Part shown: positions 1 to 4,195 of the stretch, piece by piece
How positions within the stretch are numbered: position 1 is the stretch's first letter
Layout: each line of letters begins with the position of its first letter
Origin: a bacterium
GTDB lineage: Bacteria; SZUA-79; Acidulodesulfobacterales; Acidulodesulfobacteraceae
Length of the DNA: 6,174 nucleotides
Direction: 5' to 3'
Assembly: GCA_021794335.1 (NCBI GenBank)
Contig: JAJYQZ010000108.1
Coordinates: 1-6,174 of the forward strand
Notes under the pieces: model-generated
Database searches by the model: none
Told to the model about the DNA's origin: nothing
The model's input: only the letters and a program-made list of their open reading frames with translations
Program-made: the position numbers and the translations under genes

Positions 1-225
1 ATCTTACATTCAAACAACAGATTGACGTTACTTTATCTCTAACGACGCAGAGAAAAATTTAAAATATTTTGTTTTCTAATCTCTTCAAATTTTGGCACGC
101 CTTGCAAAGCAAAAAGTAAATTTTACTCCGCAAATGTCTCCGACGGTAAAAGGGCGATAAAAAAAGCAAAAAAAATTTAAAAAAAAATTATTAAAAGTTA
201 AAAAAATTTAAATCGGAGGTAGAAA
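1..225. other. Gene-free leader, A-tract rich
   Basis: I see no gene with a start and SD on either strand. The last part is strongly A-tracted: AAAAAAATTTAAA occurs at 169-181 and again at 200-212, a 31-bp offset of about three helical turns, just before the SD of the first small gene. This could be curved promoter DNA. No convincing -35/-10 pair was found. A weak inverted repeat, CGTTA (26-30) and TAACG (40-44), is present. The window may begin inside a longer intergenic region. Confidence 0.5.
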
Positions 226-324
226 ATGGAAACGGTAAAAAGTAATTTCTTAGGTTTATCGTTAATAGCTTTAGATTTTAGTTTGGTAGTTTTTAACCTT
301 TATCAGTTAACACATTTAATTTAA
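226..324 (+). CDS. Small membrane peptide, 32 aa
   Basis: I do not recognise a family. The short frame starts at ATG 226 behind a strong SD, CGGAGGT (214-220), five bases upstream. The product is almost entirely hydrophobic after a short polar N-terminus (METVKSN). Residues 8-31 are rich in Leu, Val, Ile and Phe with one Asp, consistent with a single membrane span. It is the first of a series of small plus-strand genes and is followed after 18 bases by a hairpin and the SD of the next gene. Tiny single-span proteins are common on phages and plasmids, but nothing here shows what this one does. The SD and composition favour a real gene. A leader peptide is the alternative. Confidence 0.55.
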   Translation: METVKSNFLGLSLIALDFSLVVFNLYQLTHLI

Positions 325-342
325 TTAACTTTAATTTAAAAG

Positions 343-364
343 CCTGCAGAGGCAGGTAAAGGAG
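343..364 (+). promoter_or_regulatory. Hairpin-SD leader module 1
   Basis: CCTGC (343-347) and GCAGG (352-356) form a five-base-pair hairpin with an AGAG loop. The SD AAAGGAG (358-364) follows directly, eight bases before the ATG at 373. There is no downstream T-run, so this is not a typical plus-strand terminator. The 5' flank AATTTAAAAGCC (333-344) is repeated exactly at 2645-2656 in front of another hairpin, which suggests a duplicated regulatory module. It could affect mRNA stability or ribosome access. Confidence 0.5.
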
Positions 365-372
365 AAGAAAAA

Positions 373-606
373 ATGAAAATGTTAGAAAAAGACCTTAAAA
401 TTGCAACAAAAATATTGTATTTGGTCGGGGATTTTGACGCCCTGACGTTTTATCATTCGTTATACCTGTATGTTAAGAAAGGAGGTTCTAAAGCCAAAGC
501 AGAAATGATTTATAGTAACAGAAAAAGTTTCATCGGGGGGTATTACACGCCTGATGAAATAAAGCATACTGTTAAGTTGTACAAGAGAATATTTCATAAT
601 AAATAA
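373..606 (+). CDS. Hypothetical protein, 77 aa
   Basis: The family is not recognised. The start at 373 has SD AAAGGAG eight bases upstream; ATG 379 (third codon) is a possible alternative. The protein is soluble and Lys-rich, probably helical, with a central aromatic stretch (FDALTFYHSLYLYVKK, residues 21-36) and a later GGYYTPDEIKHTVKLYKR segment. No signal peptide, cysteine pair or obvious catalytic motif is visible. It sits between two hairpin modules, 53 bases before the next gene, and is likely co-transcribed with it. The compact size and basic charge would suit a small regulatory or nucleic-acid-binding protein, but this is inference only. Confidence that it is a real gene is high because of the SD, context and codon use resembling its neighbours. 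Confidence 0.75.
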   Translation: MKMLEKDLKIATKILYLVGDFDALTFYHSLYLYVKKGGSKAKAEMIYSNRKSFIGGYYTPDEIKHTVKLYKRIFHNK

Positions 607-618
607 ATTTTAAATAAC

Positions 619-653
619 GGCGGGGCTAACAACCCCGCCATACATAGAGGAGA
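619..653 (+). promoter_or_regulatory. Hairpin-SD leader module 2
   Basis: GGCGGGG (619-625) pairs perfectly with CCCCGCC (633-639) around a seven-base loop. The SD AGAGGAGA (646-653) follows shortly before the ATG at 660. No T-run follows, so termination is unlikely in this direction. Its position right between two genes of a likely operon suits an intercistronic stabiliser or processing hairpin. Confidence 0.55.
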
Positions 654-659
654 AAGAAA

Positions 660-1217
660 ATGAAAGCGGAAATCTTAAAAGAGAATTTAGAAAGTTTTTA
701 TAGCTTTGTTATAGGGGAAGAAATAAACCCAGAAGTAATGAATCCGACCTTGTTAGAAGATAAATATATAAAAGAATACATCCTTGAAAAATTAACACAA
801 AAAGCGGTTAATTATCCGCAGTTTTTGAACCTGCAATTTTCAAACGAAAAAGACTTTAACCGTTTTAATAAGAATTTGAAAGGCGAAATATATCGCCTGT
901 TTTTAACGTTATGCCGTGCGGTTAATTCATATATACCGGGAAGAAAAAACAAACTTGAGAAAAAGATTGAAAGGGCGATAATAAGCTTTTTAGATTTAAA
1001 GGGAGCTTCTACAGTATCTTTAAACCAGCCTGTAAATCAAGACGGGAAATATACGGAGTTAATGGATTTAATACCGTCTAAATCTTGGACGACATACGAA
1101 GAAAGCAAATCGGCTTTATTTTATGAAAACGAAGAAATAACAATAAAAATTAAACCAAAGTATAAAAAAAGTAAACCTCAATCATCAAAAAATCCGCAAA
1201 TTGATTTTGTATTTTAA
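660..1217 (+). CDS. Unknown 185-aa protein with sigma-like linker motif
   Basis: I cannot name the family. The start at 660 has the SD AGAGGAGA seven bases upstream. Residues 1-110 are mostly charged helices (for example GEIYRLFLTLCRAVNSYIPG at 75-94, then a KLEKKIERAIISFLD helix). Residues 119-139 read VSLNQPVNQDGK then a TELMDLIP segment. That resembles the 'SLD-P-DG--ELGDLI' segment preceding region 4 of sigma70-family factors, but no recognisable region 4 helix-turn-helix follows. The C-terminus is a Lys/Ser/Pro-rich, probably disordered tail ending in QIDFVF, which resembles a hexapeptide sliding-clamp-binding motif (QxxhxF). The protein might be a divergent sigma-like or replication-associated factor. 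Both ideas are inference from short motifs. It is the largest gene of this small-gene cluster and is preceded by a strong hairpin. Confidence 0.8.
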   Translation: MKAEILKENLESFYSFVIGEEINPEVMNPTLLEDKYIKEYILEKLTQKAVNYPQFLNLQFSNEKDFNRFNKNLKGEIYRLFLTLCRAVNSYIPGRKNKLEKKIERAIISFLDLKGASTVSLNQPVNQDGKYTELMDLIPSKSWTTYEESKSALFYENEEITIKIKPKYKKSKPQSSKNPQIDFVF

Positions 1218-1237
1218 TTTTATTAATAACCTTTAGA

Positions 1238-1261
1238 GCCCCTCGAAAGAGGGGCAGGGGG
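1238..1261 (+). promoter_or_regulatory. Hairpin-SD leader module 3 (GAAA tetraloop)
   Basis: GCCCCTC (1238-1244) pairs perfectly with GAGGGGC (1249-1255), closed by a GAAA loop, which is a stable GNRA tetraloop. The SD AGGGGG (1256-1261) begins at the very next base and lies five bases before the ATG at 1267. The stem therefore abuts the ribosome-binding site and could influence initiation. No T-run follows. Confidence 0.6.
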
Positions 1262-1266
1262 CAATT

Positions 1267-1353
1267 ATGAAAGCGATAACGAAAGAATATATAGAGCAGG
1301 GCATAGGCATAGGGTTCTTTATGATTTTATTAACCGCTTTATTTTTTATTTAA
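1267..1353 (+). CDS. Small membrane peptide, 28 aa
   Basis: This short gene starts at ATG 1267 behind SD AGGGGG and ends with TAA at 1351-1353. The N-terminus is polar (MKAITKEYIEQ). Residues 12-28 (GIGIGFFMILLTALFFI) form one hydrophobic segment, rich in Gly then Leu/Phe, long enough for a single membrane span. It lies between the 185-aa and 83-aa genes, with an SD for the next gene only 11 bases downstream. The function is unknown; single-span peptides like this occur in phage and plasmid operons. The strong SD adjoining a hairpin, as at other genes here, is the main reason to believe it is translated. Confidence 0.55.
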   Translation: MKAITKEYIEQGIGIGFFMILLTALFFI

Positions 1354-1377
1354 TTCTAACAAAAGGAGATGTTTATC

Positions 1378-1629
1378 ATGGATACGATAGAAAAAGAAAT
1401 ATTAGAAACCGTCACGCATAAAAGCGGGCGGGAGTTTAACGGATTATTAGAGTTGCTATTAAAAAAAGTCAGCGACGATAACTTAAAAAAAATTATAGCA
1501 GAGAAAAAAGAAGAGATAAAAAAAGCTAAATACGGACAAATTGCTGCACAATGCCGCATTGAATTAAAAAGAGTTTTAAAAGAATTTATAAGAAGCGGGC
1601 GGGTTATGCAGTTTAAAATAAAAAATTAA
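1378..1629 (+). CDS. Hypothetical charged helical protein, 83 aa
   Basis: The family is not recognised. Two in-frame ATGs exist. The one at 1369 directly touches the SD GGAG (1365-1368) and is too close, while ATG 1378 has normal nine-base spacing, so I choose 1378. The protein is almost all predicted helix. It opens with DTIEKEILETVTHKSG, has a LLELLLKKVSDDNLKK segment, then a Lys/Glu-rich stretch (AEKKEEIKKAKYGQIAAQ), and ends with a strongly basic part (RIELKRVLKEFIRSGR). No membrane span, cysteine cluster or catalytic motif is visible. The basic, amphipathic character would allow nucleic-acid or protein binding, but no role can be assigned. The stop codon almost abuts the first AACTTCGCTAT repeat, which may mark the boundary to the next transcription unit. 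Confidence 0.75.
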   Translation: MDTIEKEILETVTHKSGREFNGLLELLLKKVSDDNLKKIIAEKKEEIKKAKYGQIAAQCRIELKRVLKEFIRSGRVMQFKIKN

Positions 1630-1641
1630 CTTCGCTATATA
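1628..1641 (+). repeat. AACTTCGCTAT repeat, copy 1
   Basis: AACTTCGCTATATA overlaps the stop codon of the 83-aa gene (1627-1629) and lies 58 bases upstream of the zinc-ribbon start codon. It is followed by AT-rich TATA-like sequence. It belongs to a five-copy family in this window (others at 2597, 2710, 4549 on the minus strand, and 5715). Confidence 0.7.
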
Positions 1642-1668
1642 AATATAAGGGAAAAATAAAGATTTAAC

Positions 1669-1678
1669 GGGGGGGGGG
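1669..1678 (+). promoter_or_regulatory. G10 tract serving as SD
   Basis: Ten consecutive G residues sit seven bases before the ATG at 1686, in otherwise AT-rich DNA. The run is the only SD-like sequence for this gene. Homopolymeric tracts of this length are prone to slipped-strand length change, which could alter expression by changing SD strength or spacing. A sequencing or assembly error in the tract length is also possible. Confidence 0.55.
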
Positions 1679-1685
1679 TCTAAAA

Positions 1686-1955
1686 ATGTTATCGGTAATA
1701 AAATACGAATATCTCAACAATCCGAACAATCCTATTTATTGCGATTCCTGCAACAGGATTCTCGGAGACGAAAATATTTATTGCACTTTTTGGAAAGGCG
1801 GGGATAATATCGTTTTTGAAAGCATTCATTGCGGACGGTGCGGAACGACGCACCAGAAACAGCCCGTCTTATTCGAAAATGCACCGAAACCTATGCAGAG
1901 GGCTATATTAAACAGGATATGCGAAGAACCGGATATTAAGGTTACCGGTTTTTGA
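1686..1955 (+). CDS. Zinc-ribbon protein, 89 aa
   Basis: This is a small protein with two CxxC knuckles. CDSC is at residues 19-22 and CGRC at 49-52, 26 residues apart, giving the usual four-cysteine zinc ribbon. An additional Cys at 33 and His at 48 and 56 lie near the site. The part between is aromatic and acidic (ENIYCTFWKGGDNIVFE), as in beta-rich zinc ribbons. The tail (PKPMQRAILNRICEEPDIKVTGF) is a short helix and end strand. Such ribbons may bind nucleic acid or only stabilise a fold, so the partner is unknown. It ends with TGA at 1953-1955. The upstream region carries a G10 run as SD and an AACTTCGCTAT repeat, suggesting separate control from the preceding cluster. Confidence 0.8.
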   Translation: MLSVIKYEYLNNPNNPIYCDSCNRILGDENIYCTFWKGGDNIVFESIHCGRCGTTHQKQPVLFENAPKPMQRAILNRICEEPDIKVTGF

Positions 1956-1979
1956 TTAATCCGCTCTTTAAATAATAAT

Positions 1980-2007
1980 TTGAAGAATTCTTAAAATATT
2001 GTATAAT
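1980..2007 (+). promoter_or_regulatory. Sigma70-like promoter
   Basis: TTGAAG (1980-1985), a 16-bp spacer and a perfect TATAAT (2002-2007) form a good housekeeping promoter. Transcription would be expected to start near 2013-2015, right at the SD AGGAG (2014-2018). The mRNA would then have an almost absent 5' leader. Confidence 0.65.
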
Positions 2008-2025
2008 TAAAACAGGAGACGGATG

Positions 2026-2217
2026 ATGAACGATTTAAAATTTATAGTAGAAATTATCGTTATTATAGTAAGCGTTGCAGGCTCGGTTATAGCCCTTATG
2101 GCGCATATAGACGGCAAAATAGATACGATGCGCAACGAAATCAAGGAAGACAACAGGGAAATCAGGAAGTATATTTTCGATTATATGGACAGTAAAAAAG
2201 AAAAACAGAATTGTTAA
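2026..2217 (+). CDS. Single-pass membrane protein with coiled tail, 63 aa
   Basis: Two adjacent ATGs occur at 2023 and 2026. The SD AGGAG ends at 2018, giving spacings of four and seven bases, so I prefer 2026; the other start adds one Met. Residues about 6-26 (FIVEIIVIIVSVAGSVIALMA) are a membrane span with one Glu. The following part (HIDGKIDTMRNEIKEDNREIRKY) is highly charged with heptad-like spacing, suggesting a short cytoplasmic coiled coil. It ends in a Lys-rich tail. The architecture recalls small phage or plasmid membrane proteins, but no specific family is claimed. It has its own promoter directly upstream and a strong terminator 24 bases downstream, so it is probably a single-gene transcript. 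Confidence 0.75.
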   Translation: MNDLKFIVEIIVIIVSVAGSVIALMAHIDGKIDTMRNEIKEDNREIRKYIFDYMDSKKEKQNC

Positions 2218-2241
2218 AAATACTTTTTTTAGACGACACGA

Positions 2242-2270
2242 GCCCGCGAACCCCGCGGGCTTTTTTATTT
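2242..2270 (+). terminator. Intrinsic terminator
   Basis: GCCCGCG (2242-2248) pairs perfectly with CGCGGGC (2254-2260) across a five-base loop, followed at once by TTTTTTATTTT. This is a textbook rho-independent terminator closing the membrane-protein transcript. Unlike the hairpins before SDs elsewhere in the window, it carries a T-run. Confidence 0.9.
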
Positions 2271-2343
2271 TATAAGGATAAATCCGCCGTATTTATATCC
2301 CGATAAAAATATGATTTAATTCATATTGAAAAGCAAAAACCCC

Positions 2344-2368
2344 GGCGGCGCCGGCCGCCTTCGGCGGC
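2344..2368. repeat. GC-rich alternating hairpin
   Basis: GGCGGC (2344-2349), GCCGCC (2354-2359) and GGCGGC (2363-2368) follow one another. The middle arm can pair with either outer arm, giving two mutually exclusive six-base-pair hairpins with loops of four and three bases. On the minus strand the structure is followed by GGGG then TTTTT, so it may act as a terminator there. No minus-strand gene leads into it. Confidence 0.5.
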
Positions 2369-2527
2369 AATTTTAATCCGTTAATCCTTTATATTACAGA
2401 AATACCCTTTATCGTTATTCCACATTTTTAAGTTTGTCTGGGCGCCGCAGATTCGCCGTCCCGTAGGAACCGTCCGCCGGTCAGGAAAGCCGCCCTATAT
2501 GCTCGTGACTTAGATTTATTTTGCTGG

Positions 2528-2560
2528 TCCGGAGCTTGAAAAAGTACTTTTTTGTCCGGA
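2528..2560. repeat. Nested palindrome
   Basis: A perfect 14-bp palindrome AAAAAGTACTTTTT (2539-2552) is flanked by TCCGGA at 2528-2533 and 2555-2560. The outer arms lie at slightly unequal distances (five and two bases). It could form an imperfect hairpin or be a protein-binding site. No gene is positioned to reveal its role. Confidence 0.45.
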
Positions 2561-2596
2561 AAGTAAAATTATTTAAATCCGCAACGGGATACTGAT

Positions 2597-2610
2597 AACT
2601 TCGCTATATA
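2597..2610 (+). repeat. AACTTCGCTAT repeat, copy 2
   Basis: AACTTCGCTATATA is identical over 14 bases to copy 1 at 1628-1641 and is followed by TAAGTAG. It lies 57 bases before the orphan hairpin at 2654, similar to the 58-59-base distance of copies 1 and 3 from start codons. Confidence 0.7.
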
Positions 2611-2644
2611 TAAGTAGAAAGAATAAATTGTTTATCGAAGTCAT

Positions 2645-2679
2645 AATTTAAAAGCCCCCGTGTAAGCGGGGGCAGGAGG
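2645..2679 (+). promoter_or_regulatory. Hairpin-SD leader module 4 (no gene follows)
   Basis: After AATTTAAAAGCC (2645-2656, identical to 333-344), GCCCCCG (2654-2660) pairs with CGGGGGC (2667-2673) around a six-base loop. A perfect SD AGGAGG (2674-2679) follows. No ATG, GTG or TTG lies at usable spacing, and the next start (2769) has its own SD. The module thus appears to have lost its gene. On the minus strand the hairpin is followed by TTTTAAATT and might terminate weakly. Confidence 0.55.
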
Positions 2680-2709
2680 TTTCGTTAAAACATCGGTAGG
2701 TTTTAAATT

Positions 2710-2721
2710 AACTTCGCTATA
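2710..2721 (+). repeat. AACTTCGCTAT repeat, copy 3
   Basis: AACTTCGCTATA, preceded by TT as at copy 1 and followed by CATATATAG. It lies 59 bases upstream of the ATG at 2769, nearly the same distance as copy 1 from its downstream gene. Confidence 0.7.
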
Positions 2722-2768
2722 CATATATAGATATTAATTTAAACTAATTTTAATTTTGGGAGGTAAAG

Positions 2769-3038
2769 ATGAATAGAGAAAATCAAGAAAACAATGAAAT
2801 CTTAGCAACTATAATTTTAAACCAAACGCAAGCAATAACGTTACGCGGCACAGATGGAGAATTGATGAAAAAAATCAAAGAAATTAGAAAAGGTCTTTTT
2901 ATCACAAGAAAAATATACTCAGATTTGGAAGATGATGACGTTACAGATAAGATAATGGTAGTTGTGACTGATTCTTTACTAAATTGCGCAATCTGGTCGC
3001 TTAAATCCGCCACTGAAGAATGTTCCAGTCTAATCTAA
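2769..3038 (+). CDS. Hypothetical protein, 89 aa, upstream of par locus
   Basis: The family is not recognised. The ATG at 2769 has SD GGGAGG (2758-2763) five bases upstream. The protein is soluble: a polar, Asn/Glu-rich N-terminus (MNRENQENNEIL), a mixed helix (GELMKKIKEIRKGLF), an acidic patch (SDLEDDDVTDK) and a hydrophobic helix (IMVVVTDSLLNCAIWSLKSA) before a Ser/Cys-containing end. No signal peptide or catalytic motif is evident. Its stop codon (3036-3038) is followed nine bases later by the first box of the putative partition site, so it directly borders the par locus. The parA promoter lies downstream of it, and an AACTTCGCTAT repeat upstream may control it. The compact acidic design would suit a small regulator or inhibitor, but that is a guess. 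Confidence 0.75.
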   Translation: MNRENQENNEILATIILNQTQAITLRGTDGELMKKIKEIRKGLFITRKIYSDLEDDDVTDKIMVVVTDSLLNCAIWSLKSATEECSSLI

Positions 3039-3046
3039 TAAAGTTT

Positions 3047-3178
3047 ACTAAAAATATATTTTACTTAATTACTTGTAAAATATTTTACTTGTGATATAAT
3101 TAATAATAAAAATATTAAACAATAAAAATTAATAACTTGTAAACTTGTAAAATATTTTGTTAGTTTACTTGAAAACTA
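3047..3178. promoter_or_regulatory. Putative partition centromere/operator, 8-bp register
   Basis: All nine C residues between 3036 and 3191 lie in AC-starting boxes on one 8-bp register. The boxes are ACTA 3047, ACTT 3063, 3071 and 3087, ACAA 3119, ACTT 3135, 3143 and 3167, and ACTA 3175. ACTTGTAAAATATTTT is directly repeated at 3071-3086 and 3143-3158, and GTAAAATATTTTAC (3075-3088) is a perfect palindrome. In type Ib par systems with RHH proteins, such as TP228 ParFGH, ParG binds four-base boxes separated by four-base AT-rich spacers upstream of the operon. The arrangement here matches that logic. It overlaps the parA promoter, so I infer it is both centromere and autoregulatory operator. 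Confidence 0.8.
3073..3100 (+). promoter_or_regulatory. parA operon promoter
   Basis: TTGTAA (3073-3078), a 16-bp spacer and TATAAT (3095-3100) form a strong promoter. TG at 3092-3093 makes an extended -10 (TGATATAAT). It lies inside the 8-bp-register box array, with boxes overlapping the -35 and spacer and further boxes in the roughly 85-base leader. This supports repression by the RHH product. Confidence 0.7.
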
Positions 3179-3192
3179 AAAAGAGGTATTGC

Positions 3193-3801
3193 ATGAAAAT
3201 TATATCTGTTCAAAATTCTAAAGGCGGGGTCGGCAAAACGACAATCGCGATTAATATCGCAAAATGTTTGTCGAAAGACGGCAAGGTAATTTTTTACGAC
3301 GCCGATCCGCAAAGAACGGCATATGACTGGTATTGTATTAAAAAAGATAAATCATTCGATGTAGTTCCTATCGATAATCCAAAAACTCTCGAAACCGAAA
3401 CAAGAAAGAATGAATTTAATTACATTATAATAGACAATCCTCCGGCAATGAGCCAGTTTTTTATTACAAGCCTAAAACTTGCGGATTGTCTTGTAATACC
3501 CGTAGCAAGTTCTGCGTTCGACATTTGGGGGCTTTCAAGCCTTGTGGATATGGTTAATATGATAAATAAAGACTTTGACATTTTGTTTGTCCATAACAAA
3601 ATTATACGCAATGCCAAAATGAACCAAGAAATTAAAGAAGCTTTAGAATCTATAGAAATAAAAAAAGACATTAATATAATGGACGTTGCGTTTCGCCAGA
3701 GCTACTTAAAATCCGCGATGGTCGGTATGACTGTTTTTGATACCGAAGACGGTCCGGCCAAAGCGGAAATAGAATTTATAGCAAATAAAATAGGGAGATA
3801 A
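3193..3801 (+). CDS. parA: ParA-family partition ATPase (type Ib-like)
   Basis: A 202-aa deviant-Walker P-loop ATPase of the ParA/MinD superfamily. It drives partition of the replicon by ATP-dependent dynamics on the nucleoid together with a centromere-binding partner. Visible motifs are Walker A KGGVGKTT (10-17) with signature Lys10, DADPQ (36-40), Walker B YIIIDNPP (77-84) and the VIPVASSAFDIWGL segment (101-114) typical of ParF/VirC1-like members. The C-terminal FRQSYLKSAMVGMTVFD stretch also fits. There is no N-terminal helix-turn-helix extension, which marks the short type Ib class (about 200 aa). I choose ATG 3193 because SD AGAGG lies seven bases upstream and MKIISVQNSKGGVGKTT is the usual family start; the in-frame ATG at 3157 would add 12 residues within the box array and has no SD. 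The next gene begins one base after its stop. Confidence 0.96.
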   Translation: MKIISVQNSKGGVGKTTIAINIAKCLSKDGKVIFYDADPQRTAYDWYCIKKDKSFDVVPIDNPKTLETETRKNEFNYIIIDNPPAMSQFFITSLKLADCLVIPVASSAFDIWGLSSLVDMVNMINKDFDILFVHNKIIRNAKMNQEIKEALESIEIKKDINIMDVAFRQSYLKSAMVGMTVFDTEDGPAKAEIEFIANKIGR

Positions 3802-3802
3802 T

Positions 3803-4009
3803 ATGAAAATAGATAGGCCTTCAGGGCAAAACGCCCTCGACAGATTTCATGATAACGAAAAAGAAAAAATTTTAAAACAAATAGAAAAGACTAAAGGATT
3901 AGGGCTTCAAATTCCGGCAGATTTACATAAGAAACTAAAAATAAAAGCGGCCGAAGGCGATATGACGATTAAAGAATTCATTATCCAATTAATTAAAGAA
4001 AACGTTTAA
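3803..4009 (+). CDS. Ribbon-helix-helix centromere-binding protein (ParG-like)
   Basis: A 68-aa protein with an RHH fold at the C-terminus: strand LGLQI (33-37), helix PADLHKKLKIKAAEG (38-52), and second helix MTIKEFIIQLIKEN (54-67). Residues 1-31 form a polar, probably flexible tail (MKIDRPSGQNALDRF), as in ParG-type proteins, where the N-terminal tail stimulates the partner ATPase. It begins one base after the parA stop with SD GGGAG inside the end of parA, so the two are translationally coupled. By position and fold it is the expected DNA-binding partner that recognises the upstream 8-bp boxes, loads ParA and represses the operon. The fold is clear. The assignment as partition protein rests on context and is strong but not shown directly. 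Confidence 0.88.
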   Translation: MKIDRPSGQNALDRFHDNEKEKILKQIEKTKGLGLQIPADLHKKLKIKAAEGDMTIKEFIIQLIKENV

Positions 4010-4023
4010 ATTAAAGGGGAGAT

Positions 4024-4194
4024 ATGAAATCAAAAATAAAAATAAATTTTAAACTCGATAATGACTTGCATGAAAGATATATCAAATTAAAGAAAAAAGA
4101 TAAAAAAATAACTATCGAGAGCATAATAAAAAAGGGTTTAAATGATACTTTAATAAAATTTCAAGATAAAATAGATAAGAGTCAGCCTAAATAA
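4024..4194 (+). CDS. Second RHH-like small protein, 56 aa
   Basis: A short gene that starts at ATG 4024 with SD GGGGAG (4016-4021), 14 bases after the ParG-like stop. The likely elements are strand KIKINFKL (4-11), helix DNDLHERYIKLKKK (12-25) and helix TIESIIKKGLNDTLIKF (30-46), the pattern of a small RHH or antitoxin-like DNA-binding protein. It is strongly basic. As the third gene of the par operon it could be a second regulator, an accessory centromere protein or the antitoxin part of a lost pair; no toxin gene is next to it. Its stop lies one base from the stop of the convergent minus-strand gene. RHH membership is inferred by eye from a short sequence. Confidence 0.72.
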   Translation: MKSKIKINFKLDNDLHERYIKLKKKDKKITIESIIKKGLNDTLIKFQDKIDKSQPK

Positions 4195-4195
4195 T

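Larger units (their letters stand above)
2271..2768. other. Long intergenic region without convincing gene
   Basis: About 500 bases without a credible gene on either strand. It contains a GC-rich hairpin cluster (2344-2368), a locally GC-rich stretch (about 2440-2500), an AT/GC palindrome (2528-2560), two AACTTCGCTAT repeats (2597, 2710) and an orphan hairpin-SD module (2645-2679). On the minus strand, 2381-2494 is open for 37 codons, but it lacks a start with an SD. The composition contrast with neighbouring AT-rich DNA suggests a decayed gene, a structured RNA or an inserted segment. None can be confirmed by eye. Confidence 0.5.

Noticed and set aside
1356..1559. Minus-strand open frame opposite the 83-aa gene
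   Set aside because: Its Ser/Phe-rich composition is typical of the complement of Lys/Glu-rich coding DNA, and it has no SD.
2381..2494. Minus-strand 37-codon open stretch (includes RRTVPTGRRICG and NDKGYFC segments)
   Set aside because: It looks protein-like in places but has no start codon with SD, and a stop lies just upstream. It may be a remnant, but there is not enough to call.
3157..3192. Upstream in-frame start for ParA adding 12 residues
   Set aside because: It has no SD and lies within the box array. ATG 3193 has an SD and gives the usual ParA N-terminus.
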